The notes: generated by a model from the sequence alone, not told the origin. 64,000 nucleotides of DNA from Ahniella affigens (GCF_003015185.1 NZ_CP027860.1:1860001-1924000), one strand, 5' to 3'; positions 1 through 9,355 are shown, counted from the stretch's first letter. A program made the numbers and translations.

Positions 1-11
1 GTGGGCTCAAA

Positions 12-36
12 CCGGGTCGGTCGTCATAAGACCCGG
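12..36 (-). terminator. Possible terminator of the prolyl oligopeptidase gene
   Basis: A 7-bp inverted repeat (CCGGGTC / GACCCGG, loop of 11 bases) lies about 40 bases past the stop codon of the minus-strand peptidase gene and, read on that strand, is followed by TTT. The T-run is short, so termination is only a possibility. Confidence 0.35.
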
Positions 37-74
37 CCATATGCATATTCAGGCATGAGCGCGCGGGGGCGAGC

Positions 75-2279
75 TCATTCCGTGTCGTCGGTATCCTCGT
101 CGAGATTGGTCATCCCGAGCTCTTTGCTCAGGAACGCAAAGATGTCGGCCGTTTCCTCGATCTGCTTGACCGTCGGCTTGCCCGCGCCGTGGCCGGCACG
201 CGTTTCGACGCGGATCAGGGTTGGCAGTTCGGCGTTCGGATTGGCAGCCTGCATCGCTGCGGTGAACTTCAGGCTGTGGGCCGGGAAGACGCGATCGTCA
301 CGATCGGCGGTGGTGACGAGCAGGGCCGGATAGCGGGTATTCGGCTTGATGTTGTGCAACGGCGAATAGGCATACAGCGCCTTGAACTCTTCTTCGTTCT
401 TGACGGTGCCGTAGTCGGACTCCCATGCCCAGCCAATCGTGAAGTCACGGAAGCGGAGCATGTCGAGCACGCCGACGGCCGGTAAGGACGCCCGGAACAG
501 ATCCGGATATTTGAGCACGGTTGCCGCAGCCAGCAGGCCGCCATTGGAGCGCCCGCTGAGCGCGAGCTTGTCGGCGCTCGTGTACTGTTGTTCGATCAGG
601 AATTTGGCGGCGCCAGCCGCGTCATCAAACACGTTTTGCTTTTGGGTCTTGGTGCCTTGTTCGTGCCAGGCCGGACCATATTCGCCACCGCCGCGCAGGT
701 TGGCGCTTGCGTAGATGCCGCCCATCTCCATCCACGCAATGTTGGCCGGCGAGAACCGCGGTGTATTCGGGATATTGAAACCACCGTAGCCGTACAGAAT
801 GGTTGGGTTAGTGCCATCGAGCGCGAGGCCTTTCTTCATCGTGATGAACAACGGCACCGGCGTACCGTCCTTGGCGCTGGCAGCCTTGACCTGAATCGTC
901 TCGTACTTGCCCGGGTCAAAATCGACCTTGGGGGTCTTGAACGCGCTGACTTGGCCGGTGGTGGCGTCATATCGGTACATCGTGTCGGGTACCGCAAAGC
1001 TTGCGTAGCTGAAGAACGCTTCGGTATCCGTCACACTGCCGCGGAATCCGTTGGTGGCGCCAAGGCCGGGCAGATCAATGTCACGCACCTTCTTGCCTTG
1101 TTCGTCATAGACCGTTACGGCGCTGCGCGCATCGACCAGATACGACGCAATGAACTGGTTATTGAGGTGCGACACTTCCTGAAGTGTGCCCACGCCGCCG
1201 CCGCCGGACGGAATCAATTCGCGCCACTTGTCGCGCGCTGGCTGATCGAGATCCAGCGCGATAAGGCGGTATTGACTCGCCTGGTCGTCGGTCCGTAGAA
1301 AGATAGTGCGACCTTGATTGCCGACGAAGTCCCAGGTGGCGTCCAGATTTTCGAACACAGTTTCGATCGGTGCGTCCGCTTGGCTCAGGTCTTTGACCCA
1401 GAGCCGGTTCCGCTCGTCGGTGCCTTGCGACCCGCTGATGACCAGCAGACGGCCATCATCGCTGACGGTTGCCGAGAAGCCCCACTCCGGTTGGTCCTTG
1501 CGCTCGAAAATCAATTGATCGTCTTGTTGCGCGGCACCGAGTTTGTGAAACCACAGTTTTTGAAACCGGTTGACCGCTTTGAGTTCGTCCTCGCCCTCGG
1601 GCTTGTCATAGCCGGCATAGTAGAAGCCGCTGTTGTCTTTCGCCCACGTGATGTTGGTGAACTTGGCCCACTTGATCACATCATCCAGGTCTTTGCCGGT
1701 TTCGACATCCCGCACGCGGATCGCGCGCCAGTCGGAACCACCATCTGACGTGGAATAGCCAAACAGCTTGCCATTCGGACTCGGCGCGGATTCAGACAAC
1801 GCAATCGTACCGTCCGCCGACAACTCATTGGGGTCCAGCAGCAAGCGCGGCGTGCCATCCAAGCCGTCCTGAACAAAGATCGGCGACTGATTCTGGAGGC
1901 CGGTGTTCTGGGTATAGAAGTAGCGGCCGGCCGCTACTTCGGGCAGGCCGAATCGCTCGAAGTTCCAGAGGGCGCTCAGGCGCTTCTTGATGAACGCACG
2001 ACTTGGCGCATCCTCCAGGTAGGACTGCACGAGTTTGTTTTCGGCGGCCACCCAGGTTGCGAGATCTGGGTCATCCAGATTCTCCATCCAGCGATACGGG
2101 TCTTGCACCTTCACGCCGAAATACTCGTCCACCTGCGCGACCGTCTTGGCTGCCGGATAGCCCCATTTTGAGGTCGCCTCACTGCCGGAAGCGGCGGTGG
2201 GGTCAGCACCCGGAGCAGGTGCTTCACAGGCACTCAGTGGCAGGAGCAGGGCAAGCAAAATGGCGGCGTGTAGACGCAT
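75..2279 (-). CDS. Prolyl oligopeptidase family serine peptidase (S9A), predicted lipoprotein
   Basis: Predicted 734-residue prolyl endopeptidase, cleaving short peptides after proline. The start was chosen at the ATG giving MRLHAAILLALLLPLSAC: a hydrophobic signal ending in an LSAC lipobox with Cys18 as lipidation site, so export to the periplasmic or outer-membrane side is expected. The N-terminal part (about 40-440) contains the YRWMENLDDPD motif typical of the family and would form the beta-propeller. The C-terminal alpha/beta hydrolase domain carries the triad Ser578 (GRSNGG), Asp661 (DRDDRV) and His697 (AGHGAG). Length matches the family. An open frame extends 49 codons upstream but would destroy the signal peptide. 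It is divergent from dinB and stands alone. Family assignment is firm; substrate is not known. Confidence 0.95.
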   Translation of the reverse strand: MRLHAAILLALLLPLSACEAPAPGADPTAASGSEATSKWGYPAAKTVAQVDEYFGVKVQDPYRWMENLDDPDLATWVAAENKLVQSYLEDAPSRAFIKKRLSALWNFERFGLPEVAAGRYFYTQNTGLQNQSPIFVQDGLDGTPRLLLDPNELSADGTIALSESAPSPNGKLFGYSTSDGGSDWRAIRVRDVETGKDLDDVIKWAKFTNITWAKDNSGFYYAGYDKPEGEDELKAVNRFQKLWFHKLGAAQQDDQLIFERKDQPEWGFSATVSDDGRLLVISGSQGTDERNRLWVKDLSQADAPIETVFENLDATWDFVGNQGRTIFLRTDDQASQYRLIALDLDQPARDKWRELIPSGGGGVGTLQEVSHLNNQFIASYLVDARSAVTVYDEQGKKVRDIDLPGLGATNGFRGSVTDTEAFFSYASFAVPDTMYRYDATTGQVSAFKTPKVDFDPGKYETIQVKAASAKDGTPVPLFITMKKGLALDGTNPTILYGYGGFNIPNTPRFSPANIAWMEMGGIYASANLRGGGEYGPAWHEQGTKTQKQNVFDDAAGAAKFLIEQQYTSADKLALSGRSNGGLLAAATVLKYPDLFRASLPAVGVLDMLRFRDFTIGWAWESDYGTVKNEEEFKALYAYSPLHNIKPNTRYPALLVTTADRDDRVFPAHSLKFTAAMQAANPNAELPTLIRVETRAGHGAGKPTVKQIEETADIFAFLSKELGMTNLDEDTDDTE

Positions 2280-2478
2280 GATGGACTCCAACGATTCAGG
2301 ATTAGCGGGCGACCATAGCTGATGCCGGGCAGTTTTGGCGACTGACGAATGGGCCAGAAGCATTTGTCCGGTTGGTGAACGTTTTCTGGCGGTGCTCCTG
2401 ACATCCGCCGTCAGCAGGAGGGACACATCAGGCGCCTCAATCTGCCGGGATGGCCGGCCGGCTGGCTAAAATACGCGA

Positions 2479-3561
2479 ATGTCAGCGCCGAGCCCTCGGA
2501 AAATCGTGCATGTGGACATGGACGCGTTCTATGCGTCTGTGGAGCAGCGCGATGCGCCCGAATTGCGCGGCAAACCGGTCGTCGTAGCCTGGCGCGGCGC
2601 GCGCTCGGTGGTGTGTGCGGCGAGCTACGAAGCCCGCAAGTTTGGCGTCCGCTCGGCGATGCCCGCAATTCGGGCAGAACGATTGTGCCCGCAAGCGATC
2701 TTTGTGCCGCCGGACTTTTCGCGGTATCGCGCGGTTTCGAGGCAGACCCGGGAGATTTTTGCGCGCCATACGGACCTGATTGAGCCTTTGTCGTTGGATG
2801 AGGCGTACCTGGATGTGACCCAGAACAAACAGGGATTAGCCACTGCTACGGAAGTGGCGGCGATGATCCGTACGGCGATTCGCGAAGAACTGAACCTGAC
2901 GGCGTCAGCAGGCGTGGCACCAAACAAGTTTCTGGCCAAGATCGCGTCTGACTGGAAGAAGCCGGATGGACAATTCGTTTTGAAGCCGCACCAGATTCGA
3001 GCGTTCTTGGAGCCGCTGCCGGTTGGTCGGCTGCCGGGCGTTGGTAAAGTCACCGAGACCAAACTTCACGAGGCTGGCTTGGTAACCGTAGGTGACCTTG
3101 CACGGGCGCAGGAGGCCGATTTGGTCGAGCGTTTTGGCAACTATGGCCACCGGCTGTTTTTGCTGGCTCAAGGGATCGATGAACATCCGGTCTGTGTCGA
3201 CCGACCGACCCAGCAGATTTCGGCCGAGGACACGTTTGCCGAAGACGTGCCGCTCGACGCGATTGACGAAACGATCGAGCGTCTGGCCGAGAAAGTCTGG
3301 ACTCAGGCATGCCACGAAACCGAGCGGGTGGCGCGGACGATCATCCTGAAGCTGAAGACGCGTGAGTTTCGAATCCTGACCCGATCGGTGACGCCGGCGG
3401 TGCTGCCGACGTCTGCCGAAGAGCTGGCGGCCGTGGCGTTGTCACTGAAAGCGCGTGTCGAGTTGCCGGAGCGGACACGGTATCGCTTGGCCGGGGTTGG
3501 TCTCGGCCATTTCCAGGATCGACAAGAGCTTGAAGTGCAAGGCGAGTTATTCAAGGGTTGA
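2479..3561 (+). CDS. dinB: DNA polymerase IV (Y-family translesion polymerase)
   Basis: 360 residues, the usual Pol IV length. The palm motif HVDMDAFYASVEQ supplies the metal ligand Asp13 and the steric-gate Phe17, and EPLSLDEAYLDV supplies Asp107 and Glu108. The thumb helix-hairpin-helix (PVGRLPGVGKVTETKL) and the little-finger domain follow. It extends mismatched or damaged primer ends, is error-prone and has no proofreading. It is the only gene in its orientation here, divergent from the peptidase gene, with a 600-base gap downstream. I see no clear LexA operator in the short upstream gap. Confidence 0.96.
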   Translation: MSAPSPRKIVHVDMDAFYASVEQRDAPELRGKPVVVAWRGARSVVCAASYEARKFGVRSAMPAIRAERLCPQAIFVPPDFSRYRAVSRQTREIFARHTDLIEPLSLDEAYLDVTQNKQGLATATEVAAMIRTAIREELNLTASAGVAPNKFLAKIASDWKKPDGQFVLKPHQIRAFLEPLPVGRLPGVGKVTETKLHEAGLVTVGDLARAQEADLVERFGNYGHRLFLLAQGIDEHPVCVDRPTQQISAEDTFAEDVPLDAIDETIERLAEKVWTQACHETERVARTIILKLKTREFRILTRSVTPAVLPTSAEELAAVALSLKARVELPERTRYRLAGVGLGHFQDRQELEVQGELFKG

Positions 3562-3781
3562 TTGGCCCCCTGGCTGCTTGATTGCTTGAATGCCTGATCG
3601 CGGCGGCTATTCCCAAAACCAGGTTTTTCCCGATGAGATTGTGATGATCCAGCGGTGTTGCAGGTATGCATCAACTGAGCCCTCCCGCACCCGCAGGGGA
3701 GTCCAGCCGCTCCTTTGTTGCGCTTATTCGCGCATCAAACTGTCAGCGAAGGGTCGCGATTTTCACGACGGTGCGGTGCGG

Positions 3782-3890
3782 CAAGTAGCCCTCTCCCCAG
3801 CCCGCTCCCACTCGCGTGGGAGAGGGAGTCGGCTCCCTCCCCCGTGAGCGCGGGGGAGGGTCGGGGAGGGGGTTACTTGCCATCAGGATG
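3782..3890. repeat. Large REP-like composite palindrome
   Basis: Nested inverted repeats: an outer imperfect pair (CAAGTAGCCCTCTCCCC near 3781 against GGGGAGGGGGTTACTTG near 3874), an inner perfect 7-bp stem CTCCCAC/GTGGGAG (3805-3822), and a perfect 10-bp stem CCCTCCCCCG/CGGGGGAGGG (3835-3860). It lies in the 3562-4160 gap, which otherwise holds no credible gene. The composition (C-rich arm, G-rich arm) is typical of REP-like intergenic repeats in Xanthomonadales. Confidence 0.7.
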
Positions 3891-3948
3891 GGCATCAGTC
3901 GTAGGTGTACTGAGTACATCAATCAACGGGTTATCGTGTGCTTGATGA

Positions 3949-4005
3949 GAGAGGGAGCAGGCTCCCTGCCCCGCGACCGCGGGGGAGCAGGGAAGGGGGC
4001 TGTTT
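3949..4005. repeat. Second, smaller REP-like palindrome
   Basis: A related C-rich/G-rich inverted repeat: CTCCCTGCCCCGCG pairs imperfectly with the CGCGGGGGAGCAGGG that follows after a three-base turn. It shares the GAGGGAG-x-GGCTCCCT start with the larger repeat 100 bases upstream, so the two look like diverged copies of one element. Confidence 0.6.
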
Positions 4006-4111
4006 GCGATCGGCTTCCAAAGCGCACCACCGATTGCCTGAACCAAGCAACGCGCGTTCCCTAATTACAGCTGGCTGGTGGGGTTCACGTTCAAAAGGCG
4101 CTTGCATTCTA

Positions 4112-4142
4112 AATCTAAATACGATTAAATCGCATTTAGATT
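4112..4142. promoter_or_regulatory. Fur-box-like dyad upstream of the tonB-receptor operon
   Basis: Two 15-base arms (AATCTAAATACGATT and AATCGCATTTAGATT) flank a single central A; the arms differ from perfect symmetry at one position. Read on the minus strand the core AATGCGATTTAATCGTATT matches the Fur consensus-like AATGAGAATTATTCTCATT at 14 of 19 positions by eye. It sits 18 bases before the GTG start of the tonB-like gene, in an unusually AT-rich patch, as expected for an iron-responsive operator. Regulator identity is inferred from the downstream genes. Confidence 0.55.
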
Positions 4143-4160
4143 CCGGAACATCATCGAACT

Positions 4161-5093
4161 GTGAACGCTTTGCTGTCTGCCACGACCTTGGTCACACCGC
4201 CTCACCCCGCATCACCCGCGGGGGATACGTCGGCTGCAGATCATTCGTCGCGGTCGGTTGAGGCAATGGCGCAGGCAATCGAGACATGGTCGCAGGCGTC
4301 GCATTTTGCACCACGTCCCAGTGTTTCCGCCGACGACTTTGGGTCGATGTGGGCCCGCTTGCGCTGGTGGCGGATTCTCGCCATCGCGCTCAGTTTGTTT
4401 GTACACCTTGGCGCCGGCATGTTGTTGGCGCATGCGTCGCTTGTGCATGCCCCGACACCTGTGGCCGTCGCTGAGCGCGACGCGCTGATCGTGGAGTTTC
4501 TGACGCTATCGGACCCGAAGCCGGTGTCGAAGCTCCCGCCAGTGGTGCAGAAAGTCGTTCCTCCGCAGCCTGCGAAACCGCTGCCGAAACCCATTGAGCC
4601 AATGGCGCAACAGGAGCCGCTCGTCGCGCCGAAACCAGCGACGCCGGAGCCGCCCGCGACGGTTGCCGTAACCGATACGCCCATGCCGGCGCCCGCGCCG
4701 GAACCGCAGATGCCGGAATTGGTCAGTACGCCCGTTGCCAGCGCGCCTCCGGCAACACCTGAGCCGGTCGAAGCACCGCTGACGGCGAGCGGCAAGCGCG
4801 CGCAGAGCAAGTACTTGCGCGAGTTGATGGCCTGGCTCGCCAAGCATCGCGTCTATCCGACCGAAGCGCGCAAGGAAAAGGCCGAGGGTATCGTGCAGGT
4901 TCGCTTTTCGCTCGACCGCGAAGGCCACTTGCTCGCCGCCTCCGTGCAACGTAGCGCCGGCTTCAGTGTGTTGGATCAAGCGGCGCTGGACGTGTTGAGG
5001 CGCGCCGCGCCTATGCCCGCATTCCCCAAAGGACTGGATCGTCAAAAGATGACGGTCAGTCTGCCTATCGATTTTTCCTTACAAACCGATTAG
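4161..5093 (+). CDS. TonB-family energy transducer
   Basis: 310 residues from a GTG start. A transmembrane segment lies at about 71-91 (RILAIALSLFVHLGAGMLLA), followed by a long Pro/Glu/Lys-rich periplasmic spacer (about 118-205) and a C-terminal TonB domain (about 220-310) with YPTEARKEKAEGIVQVRF. It couples proton motive force from ExbB/ExbD to outer-membrane receptors. The 70-residue cytoplasmic N-terminus is longer than usual; an ATG at 4266 would shorten it, but its GAGG sits only two bases away. The receptor gene begins 9 bases downstream, so this is probably a dedicated TonB. No exbBD is present in the window. Confidence 0.88.
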   Translation: MNALLSATTLVTPPHPASPAGDTSAADHSSRSVEAMAQAIETWSQASHFAPRPSVSADDFGSMWARLRWWRILAIALSLFVHLGAGMLLAHASLVHAPTPVAVAERDALIVEFLTLSDPKPVSKLPPVVQKVVPPQPAKPLPKPIEPMAQQEPLVAPKPATPEPPATVAVTDTPMPAPAPEPQMPELVSTPVASAPPATPEPVEAPLTASGKRAQSKYLRELMAWLAKHRVYPTEARKEKAEGIVQVRFSLDREGHLLAASVQRSAGFSVLDQAALDVLRRAAPMPAFPKGLDRQKMTVSLPIDFSLQTD

Positions 5094-5102
5094 AGGTTTC
5101 CC

Positions 5103-7430
5103 ATGTCGAAGATCAAGTCGGCCGAGCGCCGTCCGGCCTCGTTGCGCCCGCAATCTGCCCTGACCCTGCCGGGACTGGCCCTGGGCATCTCCTCTGCGCT
5201 GCTGAGCGGTGCGGTGTTGGCCGAAGAGGAAGTGGTCGAACTCGACACGCTGCGTGTGGAAGACCGTGCGATCGACAGCAACCCGAACGCCGAAAAGGAC
5301 GCGCCCTATAAAGCCAAGACGTCGGGTGACAAGCGTCGTCGCACCGAGCTTGCCAAGACTCCTGCTACCGTGCAGGTGATCACGCAGACCGAGATCAAGG
5401 ACGCAGGGGTATCGGATCTGCGCGATATCGTATCGGCGCAACCGGGCATCACGATCGGCACGGGCGAGAACGGCAACGCGTTCGGCGATCGCTATGTGAT
5501 CCGCGGTCAGGAAGCGCGCAGCGACGTATTTATCGATGGCCTGCGTGATCCTGGCATGACCATTCGCGAGAGTTTCGCGGTGGACCAGGTCGAAATCGCG
5601 AAAGGTCCGAATTCGACCTACGCCGGCCGCGGTTCGTCGGGCGGCACGATCAATAGCGTGACCAAGCAGGCGAGTCCGGAGTACGACTTCACCAAGATTG
5701 AGGCAGGCGTCGGTACCGACGACTATCGCCGCGTGACCGTCGATACCAATCAGCCAATCGGCGACAAACTCGCGCTGCGCGCCAATTTGCTGCACGCGTA
5801 TGAGGAAGTGCCGGATCGTGGTCCGGCCGAGCGCGAACGCGATGGCGCGGCACTGTCGCTGCACATTGCCCCGAGTGATCGGGTCCAGATCCTTGCCGAC
5901 TATTACGGATTGAATGCGGCCGGCGCGGCCGATCTCGGTACCTATATTGTTCCGGGCGGCGGTCGCCCGGTTGCGGATTTACCGGTTTACCAGCAGGCCG
6001 AGGATTTCCTCGAATCGAGCGTGGACATCGGCACGCTGCGCGTAAACGTCGACACCGCAGCCGGCTGGCGTTTTGAAAACGCGCTGCGCTATGGCCGCAC
6101 GGATAATGGCTACGTGTTGACGGGCGCCCGTGGCACCTCGCGTGCAGCGGGCGATACGGCGGCGCCGCTCGCGCCGACCGTTACGCTGAGTACGCATCAA
6201 GGCTGGCAGGAAGTCGACTACTGGGTTGATCAGTTCAACGCGTTTCACGATGCGGAGTGGGGCAGCATGACCCACAAACTGGTCTTCGGTGCCGAGTACG
6301 CCGAGCATGATGTGCTGAACGGCAACTACACCGTCACGAACAACGGCGATCGCAACTGCCGTACGGGCAACGGCGCTGGCACGTTGAACTATTGCATGCT
6401 CGGCCCGGATGGCAATGCGGTGCCAGACCTCGAGCACTTGCTGCAGCGGAGCATTGTCCGCGGCGCGTATGATGCGGACTACGGCATCGAGACGGTGTCG
6501 CTCTACGCACTCGACGTGGTCGATCTGACCGATCGGTTGCATCTGACGGTCGGCGTGCGGTGGGATGATTTCGACTACCAGAATACGCTTCGCAACAACG
6601 CTGGCGTCGAGACGGTGTATGCCTATTCGGACTCGCTGTGGAACGGCAACGCCGGTCTGGTGTTCGACTTGAATGACTATGGCAACGTTTATGTCAGCGT
6701 GGCGACCGCGAGTGACATCAATGGCGGCGAGTCCGACGTGGGCGGGAGCTGCGGCTACGGTGGTCTGTGCGGCACGCCCGATCAGGTCGTGCTAAGCAAG
6801 CCGGAGCGCGTCGAAAACATCGAACTCGGGACGAAGTGGAATGTGTTCGACGAGAAGCTGTTGCTGACCGCAGCGGTCTTCCAGATCACGAAGGACGACG
6901 TGATGGAGAGCGTCGGCAGTGCCTACGACACGCTCGGCACGTTGAACACCGGCAAGAATCGGGTGCGCGGCGTCGAGTTCGGGGCGGTGGGCAACTTCAC
7001 TGAGCGCCTGTCCGGTCAGTTCTCGGCCAGCGTGATGGATTCTGAAGTGCTCGAAGCGTTCGTCGCCAACCAAATCGGCAAGACCCTGGCCAACTTCGCC
7101 GAGAAAAGCGCGAACCTGCAGATCAAGTACCAGTTCAACGACCAGTTCTCATTCGGTGGTGGTGCCAGTTACCAGGGCGAGATGTACGCCGGCCAGCCGG
7201 ATACGGCAGCCACGTTCGACGCCACGACCGGAGCCTACAGTTACCGAGTGCCGTCCTACACCAAGTTCGACGCGTTCGCGAACTATGCGTTCTCCGAGCA
7301 ATACAAGCTGCGGCTGAATGTAGGCAACGTGTTCGACAAGGACTATTATTTGGCGGCCTATCGCAGCGGCGCGTTCACCTACATCGGCGATGCCCGCAAT
7401 GTGACCCTCACGTTCAGCGCAGAGTTCTGA
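5103..7430 (+). CDS. TonB-dependent siderophore receptor (catecholate type)
   Basis: 775 residues. A signal peptide precedes EEEVVELDTLRV (candidate TonB box region, about 41-52). The plug domain (about 80-185) has KTPATVQVIT and YVIRGQEARSDVFIDGLRD, which are typical of Fiu-like receptors for ferric catecholates. A 22-strand barrel follows and ends in AEF with the C-terminal Phe needed for outer-membrane insertion. It is second in the iron operon behind the Fur-like dyad and is followed by an FMN enzyme and a PiuC-type dioxygenase. The ligand (catecholate monomer or other siderophore) cannot be read from sequence. Confidence 0.92.
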   Translation: MSKIKSAERRPASLRPQSALTLPGLALGISSALLSGAVLAEEEVVELDTLRVEDRAIDSNPNAEKDAPYKAKTSGDKRRRTELAKTPATVQVITQTEIKDAGVSDLRDIVSAQPGITIGTGENGNAFGDRYVIRGQEARSDVFIDGLRDPGMTIRESFAVDQVEIAKGPNSTYAGRGSSGGTINSVTKQASPEYDFTKIEAGVGTDDYRRVTVDTNQPIGDKLALRANLLHAYEEVPDRGPAERERDGAALSLHIAPSDRVQILADYYGLNAAGAADLGTYIVPGGGRPVADLPVYQQAEDFLESSVDIGTLRVNVDTAAGWRFENALRYGRTDNGYVLTGARGTSRAAGDTAAPLAPTVTLSTHQGWQEVDYWVDQFNAFHDAEWGSMTHKLVFGAEYAEHDVLNGNYTVTNNGDRNCRTGNGAGTLNYCMLGPDGNAVPDLEHLLQRSIVRGAYDADYGIETVSLYALDVVDLTDRLHLTVGVRWDDFDYQNTLRNNAGVETVYAYSDSLWNGNAGLVFDLNDYGNVYVSVATASDINGGESDVGGSCGYGGLCGTPDQVVLSKPERVENIELGTKWNVFDEKLLLTAAVFQITKDDVMESVGSAYDTLGTLNTGKNRVRGVEFGAVGNFTERLSGQFSASVMDSEVLEAFVANQIGKTLANFAEKSANLQIKYQFNDQFSFGGGASYQGEMYAGQPDTAATFDATTGAYSYRVPSYTKFDAFANYAFSEQYKLRLNVGNVFDKDYYLAAYRSGAFTYIGDARNVTLTFSAEF

Positions 7431-8534
7431 TTGACCGACCAACCGTCGAGCCAGCTGTTGCCGCCTGATCTGCTCAGCGCGGCCGACTACGAGCGGCATG
7501 CCAACGTCCGGCTGCCGCCCGCTGTGTGGGCATGGCTTGAAGGGGGAAGTGGTGATGAGGCGAGCCTCATCGCGAACCGACGGGCTTTCGAATCCTGGTC
7601 GATTGTGCCGCGGGTATTGCGGCGAAGCGGGCAGGGCAGTACGCGGGTTCGGCTTTTGGGCCAGCAGTTGGCAATGCCGATTCTGCTCGCGCCCATTGGG
7701 CAAATGGCGCGCTTTCATGTTGACGGAGAAGTCGCCGTGGCAAGAGCCGCTGCGGCAGCCGGCACACAGTTGATTGCGAGCAGCAACAGCAGTCTGCCGA
7801 TCTCCGACATTGCGAACCAGGTCGGCAACAGCAGTTGGTTTCAGCTGTATTGGCAGGGTAACCGGGAACGGACGCTCGCGTTGCTTCATCGCGCCGAGGC
7901 AGCCGGCTGCACCGCCATCGTGCTGACGCTCGACACACCGATTCAACCTGCGTCGCCGCGCGCGCAGGTGGCGGGGGCTTCGGCGCTGCCGTTTGCGTGT
8001 CCCAATTTGCGCGACTTGCCGGCACTACCACCACGCAGCTTGCAGCCAGGGGACTCGGTGATCTTTCAGGGTGCGATGGCCGATGCGCCGGATGCCGAGG
8101 ACGTGGCTTGGCTCCGCGCGCGAACGAAGCGCCCGTTGCTCGCCAAAGGCGTGATGCATCCCGATGATGCGGCGCTGCTGATCGCGTTGGGTTGCGATGG
8201 CTTGGTGGTATCGAATCACGGCGGACGCGCCTTGCCATCAGCGCCAGCAAGTCTGACGGTCCTGCCTGCGATTCGACGGCAGGTTGGTCCCGCTGCCCTA
8301 GTGCTCATGGACGGCGGCGTGCGGACGGGTTGCGATGTGTTCAAGGCGCTTGCGCTGGGCGCCAATGCGGTATTGCTCGGTCGCCCACAAGCCCATGCAT
8401 TGGCCGTCGCCGGGGCACTCGGCGTGGCGCATCTATTGCGACTCCTCCATGACGAGCTCAGCACCTGCATGGCGTTGGCAGGGCGCTTTCGTGTGTCTGA
8501 TATTGTTTGCGACGATTTATTGGCGAATCCTTGA
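7431..8534 (+). CDS. FMN-dependent alpha-hydroxy-acid oxidase/dehydrogenase homologue
   Basis: 367 residues starting at a TTG that directly abuts the receptor stop codon (TGA-TTG), so translation is likely coupled. The fold and FMN residues of the lactate/glycolate oxidase family are present: Tyr140, Asp168, Lys239, catalytic His263 and Arg266 in SNHGGR, and the [18 protein letters not shown] phosphate-binding region. By hand alignment with spinach glycolate oxidase (from memory), the substrate-side Tyr24 and Trp108 are replaced by Trp35 and Asn119, and the Asp of the usual SNHGGRQLD is Pro. It is likely an active flavoenzyme with an altered substrate. Its place between a receptor and PiuC suggests a role tied to iron uptake, which is inference. 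Confidence 0.85.
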   Translation: MTDQPSSQLLPPDLLSAADYERHANVRLPPAVWAWLEGGSGDEASLIANRRAFESWSIVPRVLRRSGQGSTRVRLLGQQLAMPILLAPIGQMARFHVDGEVAVARAAAAAGTQLIASSNSSLPISDIANQVGNSSWFQLYWQGNRERTLALLHRAEAAGCTAIVLTLDTPIQPASPRAQVAGASALPFACPNLRDLPALPPRSLQPGDSVIFQGAMADAPDAEDVAWLRARTKRPLLAKGVMHPDDAALLIALGCDGLVVSNHGGRALPSAPASLTVLPAIRRQVGPAALVLMDGGVRTGCDVFKALALGANAVLLGRPQAHALAVAGALGVAHLLRLLHDELSTCMALAGRFRVSDIVCDDLLANP

Positions 8535-8562
8535 ATGCGCTGACGCTGCCACGGAGCAATGT

Positions 8563-9246
8563 ATGTTGATGGTGCTTGATGAGGTCTTGGATGCGGCGAC
8601 GGCGCGTCAGTATCGCGACGCGCTGCAGGCGGCGGATTGGCAGGATGGCAGGCTGAGTGCCGGAAGCCTCGCCAAGTCGGTGAAGAGCAATCAACAATTG
8701 GAACCCGACCACCCTGTTGCGGCGGCATTGGGCCGGCAGATTCTCAGTCGACTCGGTCAGCATCCAGGGTTTCTGTCGGCGGCCTTGCCGGAGCGGATTT
8801 ATCCGCCGCGTTTCAATCGCTACGAATTGGGCGGCCAATTTGGATTGCATGTGGACAGCGCCGTGATGGTGTTGCCGGACAGCTTGCAGACCCTGCGCAG
8901 CGACTTGTCGGCAACTTTATTCTTGACCGAACCAGACGAATACGACGGTGGCGAACTTGAGATCGAAACGCCATTCGGCGCGCAGGCGGTCAAGCTCGCG
9001 GCCGGGGCCATGGTGTTGTATCCGTCATCCAGTTTGCATCGCGTGCGGCCCGTGACGACGGGCGCACGGATCAGTTCGTTCTTCTGGATTCAAAGTCTGG
9101 TGCAAGACGATGCTGCCCGCGGGATGCTGTATGACCTGGATCGCAGCATTCAGGGGCTCCGTCAATCGTTGCCAGCCGAGCATGCCGACCTGCTGACTCT
9201 GACGGGCGTCTATCACAACCTGCTGCGGCGCTGGGCGCGGCCCTGA
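8563..9246 (+). CDS. piuC: PiuC/YbiX-type Fe(II)/2-oxoglutarate dioxygenase (PKHD-type)
   Basis: 227 residues, matching the 225-230 of the PiuC/YbiX family. Iron ligands are His96 and Asp98 (LHVDSA) and His159 (SSLHRVRP), and Arg169 would bind 2-oxoglutarate. Prolyl-4-hydroxylase-like double-stranded beta-helix with a C-terminal helical extension. Homologues are commonly coded next to catecholate receptors (piuA, fiu), as here, and are iron-regulated. The start ATG lies 28 bases after the FMN enzyme. The physiological substrate of the family is not settled. Confidence 0.92.
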   Translation: MLMVLDEVLDAATARQYRDALQAADWQDGRLSAGSLAKSVKSNQQLEPDHPVAAALGRQILSRLGQHPGFLSAALPERIYPPRFNRYELGGQFGLHVDSAVMVLPDSLQTLRSDLSATLFLTEPDEYDGGELEIETPFGAQAVKLAAGAMVLYPSSSLHRVRPVTTGARISSFFWIQSLVQDDAARGMLYDLDRSIQGLRQSLPAEHADLLTLTGVYHNLLRRWARP

Positions 9247-9278
9247 CCCACACGATTTGAGTGATGAGGCGAGACAAC

Positions 9279-9355
9279 TGGCGCGCCCGGAGGGACTCGA
9301 ACCCCCGACCCCCAGGTTCGAAGCCTGGTGCTCTATCCAGCTGAGCTACGGACGC
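9279..9355 (-). tRNA. tRNA-Arg (anticodon TCG)
   Basis: A 77-nt cloverleaf on the minus strand. The acceptor GCGTCCG pairs with CGGGCGC (one G-U), and the CCA end is encoded. The D arm contains AGCTCAGCTGGATAGAGC. The anticodon stem CCAGG/CCTGG encloses CTTCGAA, giving anticodon TCG for CGN arginine codons. The T arm contains GGGTTCGAGTCCC. It sits alone between piuC and the permease terminator. Confidence 0.97.
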
